DNA from: Methanosarcinaceae archaeon UBA470
GTDB taxonomy: Archaea; Halobacteriota; Methanosarcinia; Methanosarcinales; Methanosarcinaceae
DNA length: 12,726 bases
Reading direction: 5' to 3'
NCBI GenBank assembly: GCA_002508425.1
Contig: DAKU01000073.1
Span: forward strand, 1-12,726
The notes beneath the pieces are model-generated. The model saw nothing but the letters and a program-made list of their open reading frames with translations. It made no database searches and was not told the origin of the DNA. Each line of letters starts with the position of its first letter. The first letter of the stretch is position 1. Below, one piece after another: positions 5,954 through 12,414 of this stretch. The translations under genes were made by a program, and so were the position numbers.

Positions 5954-7234
5954 ATTAGACCTATCATTCAGGTAGCCCTTGACCTGGTTGAAACAGACCG
6001 TGCCGTACAGATTGCAAAAGAAGCTGTGGAAGGCGGTGTTGACTGGATAGAGGTTGGGACTCCGTTGATCAAGAGTGAGGGAATGGAAGCAGTGCGAGTT
6101 CTTAAAAAAGCCTTCCCTCAAAAGATAATACTTGCCGATATGAAGGTAACTGATACAGGTGCAATTGAAGTGGAAATGGCTTCAAAGGCAGGTGCAGACA
6201 TTGTTATGGTATTGGCAGGAGCCGATGACTCTACGATCATTGAAGCTGTGAAGGCTGCTAAAAAGTATGGTGTAAAGATAATGGCAGACCTTATTTCTGT
6301 ACCAGATCCCATCTTAAGGTCTGAAGAACTTGAAAAGATGGGCGTTGACTATATTAATGTGCATGCTGGTATCGACGAGCAGATGGTGGGCAAAGACCCC
6401 TTGGATATTATATCTGATATTGTAAGTGTTGTCTCCATTCCTATTGCAGCTGCCGGCGGTCTGGACGCTGTAGGCTGTGCCAGAGCAGTTCGGGCCGGAG
6501 CAAAGATTGTCATTGTAGGCGGCAACATCATCAGATCTGCTGATGTATATGCTTCTTCCAAAAAAATAAGGGAAAGCGTAGATTCCCCTTCTGTTGTAAT
6601 GGTTTCGAAACCTTCTCAGGATTCTGAGATCCGTAAGTTGTTATTTGAAGTTTCGACTCCAAACATCTCGGATGCTATGCACCGTAAAGGTGTCATGAAG
6701 GACATTCGTCCCATGCTAAAAGGTAAAAAAATGGTAGGTACCGCTGTAACGGTACAGACCTTTGGAGGCGATTGGGCAAAACCCGTTGAGGCCATAGACA
6801 TGGCAAAAGACGGAGATGTCATTGTTATCTATAATGGCAGAAGGGATGTAGCTCCGTGGGGAGGTCTGGCCACTCTCAGTTGTCTGAATAAGGGCATTAC
6901 AGGGGTTGTTATAGATGGAGCTGTACGGGACATTGATGATATTAGTACCATAGGTTTGCCTGTGTTTGCAAGTAGCTATGTGCCAAATGCCGGTGAGCCA
7001 AAAGGTTTTGGTGAAATAAATGCCGAAATAATCTGTGGATTACAGACCGTTAAGCCGGGAGATTATATCGTAGGCGATGATAATGGGGTTGTAGTAATAC
7101 CAAAGGAAAATGCCTATGAAGTCGCAAGAAGAGCTAAAGAAGTGGAAAAAACAGAAAAGCGTCTATTTGAGGAGATAAAAAGAGGTGCTACACTTTCTGA
7201 AGTAATGAAGCTCAAAAAATGGGAGAAACAGTGA
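5954..7234 (+). CDS. hxlA: Hexulose-6-phosphate synthase fused to RraA-like domain
   Basis: A two-domain protein of about 426 residues. Residues 1-210 are a 3-hexulose-6-phosphate synthase barrel: D10 in QVALDL, E33 in WIEVGTPL, the D62-x-K64-x-x-D67 motif in ADMKVTD, and H137 in NVHAGID. In archaea this enzyme is thought to run in reverse, splitting hexulose phosphate into ribulose 5-phosphate and formaldehyde to make pentoses. Residues 226-405 are an RraA-like domain with G304-x20-R325-D326, the spacing of the RraA/oxoacid-aldolase superfamily; its role here is unknown. The N-terminus is odd: the conserved RPIIQVALD segment is preceded by ATT at 5954, then an in-frame TAG at 5951. The first conventional start, GTG at 6026, would remove D10 and the first strand. 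The A24 peptidase begins one base after the stop. Confidence 0.88.
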   Translation: MRPIIQVALDLVETDRAVQIAKEAVEGGVDWIEVGTPLIKSEGMEAVRVLKKAFPQKIILADMKVTDTGAIEVEMASKAGADIVMVLAGADDSTIIEAVKAAKKYGVKIMADLISVPDPILRSEELEKMGVDYINVHAGIDEQMVGKDPLDIISDIVSVVSIPIAAAGGLDAVGCARAVRAGAKIVIVGGNIIRSADVYASSKKIRESVDSPSVVMVSKPSQDSEIRKLLFEVSTPNISDAMHRKGVMKDIRPMLKGKKMVGTAVTVQTFGGDWAKPVEAIDMAKDGDVIVIYNGRRDVAPWGGLATLSCLNKGITGVVIDGAVRDIDDISTIGLPVFASSYVPNAGEPKGFGEINAEIICGLQTVKPGDYIVGDDNGVVVIPKENAYEVARRAKEVEKTEKRLFEEIKRGATLSEVMKLKKWEKQ

Positions 7235-7235
7235 T

Positions 7236-8003
7236 ATGATAGAACTTCTCAAAGTCCTTGTATGCTTGCCTTTTTTGGTATACTCTTGCTATTCTGACAT
7301 AAAGACTCGCCGGGTATCTAATAAGGTTTGGCCTGTTATGCTGGCTGCAGCTTCGCCTCTCATAGTGTATGAGATGATCACTTTAGGCTTACCTTATATC
7401 TTCAGAACTCTGATTTCGTTCGTAGTAATATTCATATTTGTGTATATTCTGTTCATAATACATGCTTTTGGGGGAGCTGATGCCAAAGTTCTCATGGTCA
7501 TATCTATTATCTTACCCTTTTTCCCAGAACTATCGCTGAATTCTACTCAACTCCCATTATGGGGAGTTCCTCTACTGGATTTATTCACATTCAGTGTTTT
7601 TGGCAATTCAGTGCTTCTGACCGTCATAGTACCTCTCGGTCTATTGTTTTATAATATAGTAACAGTTCCTCCTAAAGAGCTTCTCAAAAAACCCTTCTAT
7701 GCTCTTATAGGTTATAGGCAAAAGATTGTCAGTCTTCAGGAAGGTCATATAAGGTTAATGGAACGATATGAGGAAACGCCTGATGGTGTTGCCTCAAAAT
7801 TTACACGCATTGGTACTCCTATAGATGCCGATACGATCTTGAAACTGAAAGAATTGCATAAAAAAGGTTCAATAGGAGATTATGTCTGGATATCCCCTGG
7901 TCTTCCATTTATGATTCCTATTACTGCAGGTTTTTTGTCTGCGGTTGTTTTTGGTGATATCATCTTCTATCTATCTTTCAATTACCTGGTTCCTTCGATT
8001 TGA
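7236..8003 (+). CDS. A24-family prepilin/prearchaellin peptidase
   Basis: A 255-residue membrane aspartyl peptidase that would cut class III signal peptides from archaellin and pilin precursors at the cytoplasmic face. Both catalytic aspartates are visible: D21 in CYSDIKTRRVSN, after the first membrane segment, and D82 in the GGAD form of the GxGD motif. Hydrophobic segments lie at about 3-19, 31-50, 58-76, 84-96, 118-140 and at the C-terminus. Residues 165-240, including IRLMERYEETPDGVASKFTRIGT split across a soluble loop and GSIGDYVWISPGLPF, match the archaeal A24 C-terminal type II domain, a cytoplasmic insert. ATG at 7236 has GGGAG at 7221-7225. It starts one base after hps-rraA, probably co-transcribed without a shared function. 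No filament gene is nearby, so FlaK/ArlK or a pilin-specific enzyme cannot be told apart. Confidence 0.9.
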   Translation: MIELLKVLVCLPFLVYSCYSDIKTRRVSNKVWPVMLAAASPLIVYEMITLGLPYIFRTLISFVVIFIFVYILFIIHAFGGADAKVLMVISIILPFFPELSLNSTQLPLWGVPLLDLFTFSVFGNSVLLTVIVPLGLLFYNIVTVPPKELLKKPFYALIGYRQKIVSLQEGHIRLMERYEETPDGVASKFTRIGTPIDADTILKLKELHKKGSIGDYVWISPGLPFMIPITAGFLSAVVFGDIIFYLSFNYLVPSI

Positions 8004-8024
8004 CCGGTAATTTTTAGTAACTGG

Positions 8025-8046
8025 CTCCATATATCTTTTTATGGAG
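8025..8046 (+). promoter_or_regulatory. Hairpin covering the ribosome site of the small gene
   Basis: CTCCATA (8025-8031) is complementary to TATGGAG (8040-8046) around an eight-base AT-rich loop. The right arm contains most of GGAGGT (8043-8048), the Shine-Dalgarno sequence of the 42-codon gene, so in a transcript running through from the peptidase gene the site would be paired. CATATATC (8029-8035) also resembles a TATA box, which would place a new transcript start near 8055, beyond the hairpin. The sequence may therefore serve as promoter, as translational control or as a terminator for the peptidase gene. Confidence 0.4.
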
Positions 8047-8055
8047 GTATGTCAA

Positions 8056-8184
8056 TTGGGAGAAAATGACGCTAAAGAGGAAAAGCAAGACAAGGGCAAA
8101 CCAGAGACCGCCAAGGTAAATCCTATCCATCCAGGTGACAGACGGGGACATGGAAAACGGCATCTGCTGGATACGTGTGAGTAA
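8056..8184 (+). CDS. Small charged protein of 42 aa, unknown function
   Basis: A short open frame that fits the gap between the peptidase stop (8003) and the convergent recQ stop (8203). I choose TTG at 8056 because a perfect GGAGGT (8043-8048) lies seven bases before it; an in-frame ATG at 8041 would add five residues but has the GGAGGT inside its coding sequence. The N-terminal half is Lys/Glu/Asp-rich and probably disordered (GENDAKEEKQDKGK). The C-terminal half is Arg/His/Gly-rich: NPIHPGDRRGHGKRHLL then DTCE, with H25, H32, H36 and C41. No cysteine pairs and no membrane segment are visible. The change in character between halves looks like a designed tail, not random translation. I recognise no family. 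T runs after the stop suit a terminator. It could still be a chance frame. Confidence 0.55.
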   Translation: MGENDAKEEKQDKGKPETAKVNPIHPGDRRGHGKRHLLDTCE

Positions 8185-8211
8185 GTTTTTCCAATTTCCA
8201 GGTTATTTTTT
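8185..8211 (+). terminator. T-run terminator after the 42-codon gene
   Basis: Five T (8186-8190) directly after the TAA and six T (8206-8211) further on form an archaeal-type termination signal on the plus strand. The second run overlaps the end of the convergent recQ gene. It would stop transcripts coming from the peptidase/small-gene side. Confidence 0.45.
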
Positions 8212-10269
8212 ATTAGGCAGGATCTCTGACCAGATCTTTTCGATATATTCATCAGAGACTTCTGTTTCTAATTGTTCTTTAGTCAGCTTGATGAACTCTT
8301 CCCGCAGGCTGATAATGCACTGGATTACTTTTTCTTTCTTATCATCTCCAGTTCCAACTTTTTGTTCATCCTTTTCCTTGTCATGTTTTGGGGTATCATG
8401 CAGATGATCCCTTATTTCCGTCAAAAATATGTCTCCATATTTCTTGAGTTTGTATTCTCCTACGCCTGTGATCTCAAGTAATTCTTTTTCATTTAGGGGC
8501 ATTTGGGTTGCCATCTGTTTCAGGCTTGTATCTGCAAAAACAATGTATGGGGGAACTTTTTCTTTGTTAGCTATCTTTTTGCGCAGGTCCTTTAACCTAG
8601 AGAACAGTTCAGAATCGATCTTGTTGCTTTTTCCAATCTGTTTCTTTGTTTTATAGTCAGCTTCTGTCTCTTTTGAGAGTGGTAACTCACTCTTCGCAGC
8701 TACTTTCAATTTATCTCTTGTTGTTTGTTTATCTGATTTGAGCAGAGAATCCTTATTCGGTGCCAACTGCGTGCTCTCTACAGTTCTGTTCCCTGCAATT
8801 ACCTGTTCACTGCCTTCATCGAGTTTGAGTAAAGGGTATCTGGAACCTTCAAGTTTCAGTATTTTCTGATAAACAAGCTCTCTTGCAATATCTGCCCACT
8901 TGTCCTTTTGGAGGTATGTTCCAGTTCCATAGCTGCCCAGTCGATGATGCCCTTTTTCGATGATCTTTTTGCTATTTGACCCGGTTAGTATCTCTGTTAC
9001 ATGCGTGATACCATATCTTTGACCTACTTCTTTCACGCATTTGATAAGCAGCTTTGCTTCTTCCGTAGCATCGGTTCTTTTTACAGGATTCAGGCATACG
9101 TCGCATCCGCCACAGTTCTCTTCCTTAAGTTCTTCGCCAAAATACTGTAGCAGCACTTTTCGTCTGCATACTGTGCTCTGGCAATAGTCCATTACCTCTT
9201 TAAGTTTTGACCTGGAAGCTTCTCTTTCTTCGTTTTTCTCCATCTGGTCGATGAAATAATCAATCTTGTATTTGTCACCACGACTGAAAAATAGTATACA
9301 TTCACATTCAAGGCCATCTCTACCACCTCTGCCGGTTTCTTGGTAATAGCTCTCAAGATTGCGCGGAAGGTCGTAGTGAATCACAAAACGCACGTTGGGT
9401 TTGTCTATTCCCATGCCAAAAGCTATGGTTGCAACAATAATCTCAACGTCATCTTTTATGAAAATGTCTTGATTTCTACTCCTTGCAGCATCAGAAAGTC
9501 CTGCGTGATAAGGCAGGGCATTGAATCCACTTTTACGCAGTTTTCCAGTCAGTTCATCTACGGTTTTGCGGCTCTGGCAATATATTATCCCGCTTTTATC
9601 TTTTCTGTCCCGCAGGAATTGCACTACCTGTTCATAGGTATCTTTCTTTGGCCTTACCTGATAAAGCAGATTTTTACGGTTGAAACTGGCTATGTATATA
9701 TTACAATCCTGAATGTGTAACTGGGATATTGTGTCTTCCTGCACCCTGGGAGTAGCTGTTGCTGTGAGAGCTATGATAGGGATATGCGGATATTTTCTTT
9801 TAAGGATACTGAGTTTCCTATATTCCGGTCTGAAATCATGTCCCCATTCTGAAATGCAATGGCTTTCATCTATGGCGAATAAGTTCACTTTTATTCTGTC
9901 AAACAGGGCTAATGTGCTGGACAAGGTAAGCCTTTCAGGAGCAACGTACAGTAATTTAATAAGGTTTTTTTCCAGCTCCTGCTTGATTTGGTTACTTTCC
10001 TTGTAACTTACTGTACTATTAAGGTATGCAGCTTCGACCCCATTGGCTCTGAGTGTGTCCACCTGGTCTTTCATAAGAGAAATGAGTGGTGATACTACCA
10101 CGGTCACACCATCCATCAGAAGTGCCGGTATCTGATAACAAAGTGATTTTCCCCCTCCAGTGGGCATCAACACAAAAACATCTTTTCCTGCAAGGACATC
10201 TTTGATGATATCTTCCTGCAGAGGTCTGAATGTATCATATCCGAAGTACTTGCTTAATGTCCGGCGCAT
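8203..10269 (-). CDS. recQ: ATP-dependent DNA helicase RecQ
   Basis: A 3'-5' superfamily 2 DNA helicase of 688 residues for recombination and replication-fork repair. Helicase motifs in order: motif 0 YDTFRPLQEDII with Q18, Walker A MPTGGGKS with K41, DESHC box D134-C138, TATATP (169-174), and motif VI QETGRGGRDG (310-319). The RQC zinc site follows with C368, C386, C389 and C392, then a winged-helix region to about 485. A low-complexity Lys/Ser/Thr linker (about 495-550) joins an HRDC domain (about 553-625). After it comes a 60-residue charged tail not found in E. coli RecQ (about 609 residues). RecQ of this layout is bacterial in type and patchy in archaea, so ancient transfer is likely. 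A TATA box 26 bases before the ATG suggests a leaderless message. Confidence 0.97.
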   Translation of the reverse strand: MRRTLSKYFGYDTFRPLQEDIIKDVLAGKDVFVLMPTGGGKSLCYQIPALLMDGVTVVVSPLISLMKDQVDTLRANGVEAAYLNSTVSYKESNQIKQELEKNLIKLLYVAPERLTLSSTLALFDRIKVNLFAIDESHCISEWGHDFRPEYRKLSILKRKYPHIPIIALTATATPRVQEDTISQLHIQDCNIYIASFNRKNLLYQVRPKKDTYEQVVQFLRDRKDKSGIIYCQSRKTVDELTGKLRKSGFNALPYHAGLSDAARSRNQDIFIKDDVEIIVATIAFGMGIDKPNVRFVIHYDLPRNLESYYQETGRGGRDGLECECILFFSRGDKYKIDYFIDQMEKNEEREASRSKLKEVMDYCQSTVCRRKVLLQYFGEELKEENCGGCDVCLNPVKRTDATEEAKLLIKCVKEVGQRYGITHVTEILTGSNSKKIIEKGHHRLGSYGTGTYLQKDKWADIARELVYQKILKLEGSRYPLLKLDEGSEQVIAGNRTVESTQLAPNKDSLLKSDKQTTRDKLKVAAKSELPLSKETEADYKTKKQIGKSNKIDSELFSRLKDLRKKIANKEKVPPYIVFADTSLKQMATQMPLNEKELLEITGVGEYKLKKYGDIFLTEIRDHLHDTPKHDKEKDEQKVGTGDDKKEKVIQCIISLREEFIKLTKEQLETEVSDEYIEKIWSEILPNKK

Positions 10270-10291
10270 CGCTTTAGAGTTAACAGTGACT

Positions 10292-10300
10292 GTATATAAC
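10292..10300 (-). promoter_or_regulatory. TATA box for recQ, probably leaderless
   Basis: GTTATATAC on the minus strand is centred about 26 bases before the A of the recQ ATG (10269). Transcription would start at or one or two bases before the ATG. No Shine-Dalgarno sequence lies in between, which agrees with a leaderless transcript. Confidence 0.5.
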
Positions 10301-10374
10301 TATAGATGGTGACGATTTTTGCTATTTAAGTTTCACTTCACAATAATTTAAATATCACATCGACAGCATTAAAT

Positions 10375-10384
10375 CATATATATG
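10375..10384 (+). promoter_or_regulatory. TATA box for guaA-raSEA
   Basis: CATATATATG is the best TATA-like element in the 185-base gap between the divergent recQ and guaA genes. Transcription would begin near 10405, leaving a leader of about 50 bases with GGAG at 10444-10447. The rest of the gap is AT-rich with no further gene. Confidence 0.45.
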
Positions 10385-10454
10385 TAATAATCCGGTCAAA
10401 TCACTGAACTTATTTCTATTACGATCATCAATATGTAATATATGGAGAAACCCC

Positions 10455-11369
10455 ATGGTTAAAGTTGACAGATTCATTCCTCAGAGTATAGAGAAAATAA
10501 AGAAACAGATCTCTGGCCCTGCTATTATAGCACTTTCTGGTGGTGTTGACAGTTCTGTTTGCGCTGTGCTTGCGCATCGTGCAATAGATGACCTGTTATT
10601 CCCCATTTATATTGATACAGGGCTCATGCGTAAAGGTGAGACGCAGAGGATTAAGGAGATTTTCTCTGATATGAACTTACAGGTCGTAGATGCCGGGGAG
10701 CGTTTTTTGGGAGCTCTGAAGGGTATAGACGATCCTGAACTGAAGCGTAAAGCTGTCGGTGAAACATTTATCAGGGTATTTGAAGAAGAGGCACGTCTGC
10801 TTAAAGCAGAGTTTCTTATTCAGGGAACAATATATCCTGACAGGATTGAATCCGAAGGAGGTATAAAATCCCATCATAATGTAGGTGGTCTGCCTTCAGT
10901 GATGGATTTCAAATCTATTGTAGAACCTCTGGAGGACCTTTATAAAGATGAAGTGCGAGAGGTTGCCAGAGCAGTTGGTCTGCCTCATGAGATCTCCGAA
11001 AGGATGCCATTCCCTGGTCCAGGGCTTTCTGTACGCATAGTCGGTGAGGTCACCGAGGAAAAAGTCGAGGCAGTCAGAGAAGCAAATGCTATTGTAGAAG
11101 AAGAACTCTTGGAAAGGTTCCATCCATGGCAGACCTTTGCAGCTATAGTGGGAAAGGGCACTGGTGTTAAAGGTGATCAGAGGGTACATGGCTGGATAGT
11201 TGCAGTGCGTGCTGTCGGTTCTCGTGATGGTATGACTGCAGAGGCCATGGAATTGCCTTGGGATGTGCTGAAGCGCATTGAGTCGCGCATTACGGGCGAG
11301 ATCCCTTCAGTTGCCAGAGTTGTCTATGATATATCTCCGAAACCCCCTGCAACCATCGAGTTTGAGTAA
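10455..11369 (+). CDS. guaA: GMP synthase, ATP-pyrophosphatase subunit
   Basis: Synthetase half of GMP synthase: it adenylates XMP and aminates it with ammonia supplied by a separate glutamine amidotransferase subunit. Archaea split the enzyme in two, and this 304-residue protein is the ATP-PPase plus dimerisation part. The PP-loop is S28-G-G-V-D-S-S34 in ALSGGVDSSV. Further XMP/ATP-site signatures are GTIYPDRIES, KSHHNVGG and PFPGPGLSVR, and the protein ends in KPPATIEFE, the usual C-terminus of the family. No amidotransferase domain precedes it, and none is encoded in the window. ATG at 10455 has GGAG at 10444-10447. Its TAA is followed directly by the raSEA ATG, so the two genes are very likely co-transcribed. 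Confidence 0.97.
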   Translation: MVKVDRFIPQSIEKIKKQISGPAIIALSGGVDSSVCAVLAHRAIDDLLFPIYIDTGLMRKGETQRIKEIFSDMNLQVVDAGERFLGALKGIDDPELKRKAVGETFIRVFEEEARLLKAEFLIQGTIYPDRIESEGGIKSHHNVGGLPSVMDFKSIVEPLEDLYKDEVREVARAVGLPHEISERMPFPGPGLSVRIVGEVTEEKVEAVREANAIVEEELLERFHPWQTFAAIVGKGTGVKGDQRVHGWIVAVRAVGSRDGMTAEAMELPWDVLKRIESRITGEIPSVARVVYDISPKPPATIEFE

Positions 11370-12410
11370 ATGTCACTAAATACTACAGTTCTGGATATAC
11401 GTCAGAGGCAGCGGATCAAACCGACTCCTCTTGATATGCCATCTGCTGTGTGGACCGGTAAGGATCACGTAGATGGGGATGTAGAGAATACTCTAACCAT
11501 GATCTTCCGAACCTTCGGTTGCTGGTGGGGTAAGGTTGGAGGCTGTACCATGTGTGGTTACGTGTATGACAGCGCTCATACATCTCCTTCTGCAGATGAC
11601 CTTGTTGCCCAGTTCCAGAAAGCTATGGCCAAGGCTTCCAAGTTTGATAGGTTCATGGTCAAGATATTTACCTCAGGCAGTTTCCTTGATGAGAAGGAAG
11701 TGCCTGCAGATGCCCGCTCAAAGATATTATCCCTTCTGGAAGAAGACAGCCGTGTCTTTAAAGTAGTAGTGGAATCCAGACCTGAGTTTCTAACAGATGA
11801 AACTCTGAAGTTTTGCCTTGCTCATCTTAAGGGCACTTTGTTTGAGGTGGCTATAGGTCTGGAGACCAGTTCGGACCTTATCAGAAAACATTCCATTAAC
11901 AAAGGTTTTACTTTCAGGGATTTTACTAATGCCGCAGATTCTGCAAAAGCAAATGGTGTAGCAGTAAAGACCTATCTACTGCTTAAACCCCCTTTTATTT
12001 CAGAAAAACAGGCATTAGAGGACATTGTCAATTCTGTGAGAGAAGCTTCTACATATTCCAGTGTGATCTCCATCAATCTATGCAATGTGCAAAAGGGTAC
12101 ACTGATAGAGTATCTATGGGAGCGGGGAGAATATCGTCCTCCATGGCTGTGGAGCATTGTGGAGATCCTTAAAAGGACAAAACAGGAGTTCCCACATCTT
12201 ACTATTACTTCCGACCCTGTAGGTGCAGGTGCCAAAAGGGGACCACGAAATTGTAGGGAATGCAGTGGACAGGTTGCAGATGCCATACGAGCTTTCTCTT
12301 TAAGCCAGAATTTGAGGGACCTTGAGGGTTTGGAATGCGATTGCAAGCATTTGTGGGAAAAGGTTCTGGTTCTGGATGATGTAAGTTTTGGCTCGCCTGT
12401 TTTGGAGTGA
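11370..12410 (+). CDS. raSEA: Archaeosine radical-SAM protein RaSEA
   Basis: A 346-residue radical-SAM enzyme of the family now called RaSEA, which works with the lysine transferase ArcS to turn lysine-bearing preQ0 at tRNA position 15 into archaeosine. The iron-sulfur cysteines are C51, C59 and C62 in CWWGKVGGCTMCGY, a C-x7-C-x2-C spacing unlike the canonical CxxxCxxC but like Elp3/MiaB-related members. KIFTSGSFLDEKE and ESRPEFLTD fit the barrel strands of the family. A C-terminal cysteine group, C295, C298, C323 and C325, may bind a second metal. The ATG follows the guaA stop with no gap (TAAATG); only a weak GAG-rich ribosome site is seen, so translation may be coupled. ArcS and the tRNA-guanine transglycosylase are not in the window. 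Older annotation may call it MiaB-like or Elp3-like. Confidence 0.9.
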   Translation: MSLNTTVLDIRQRQRIKPTPLDMPSAVWTGKDHVDGDVENTLTMIFRTFGCWWGKVGGCTMCGYVYDSAHTSPSADDLVAQFQKAMAKASKFDRFMVKIFTSGSFLDEKEVPADARSKILSLLEEDSRVFKVVVESRPEFLTDETLKFCLAHLKGTLFEVAIGLETSSDLIRKHSINKGFTFRDFTNAADSAKANGVAVKTYLLLKPPFISEKQALEDIVNSVREASTYSSVISINLCNVQKGTLIEYLWERGEYRPPWLWSIVEILKRTKQEFPHLTITSDPVGAGAKRGPRNCRECSGQVADAIRAFSLSQNLRDLEGLECDCKHLWEKVLVLDDVSFGSPVLE

Positions 12411-12414
12411 TCTC

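Noticed and set aside
5946..5975. GTG-started frame of nine codons overlapping the start of hps-rraA
   Set aside because: It is in another frame, ends at TAG at 5973 and encodes nothing like the conserved N-terminus; the GTG is part of the Shine-Dalgarno sequence.
6026..7234. GTG at 6026 as the start of hps-rraA
   Set aside because: It would remove D10 and the first strand of the barrel, which every Hps needs, and only a weak purine-rich stretch precedes it.
8041..8055. ATG at 8041 as the start of the 42-residue protein
   Set aside because: The GGAGGT site would lie just inside the coding sequence, and no ribosome site is found before 8041. It remains possible for a leaderless transcript.
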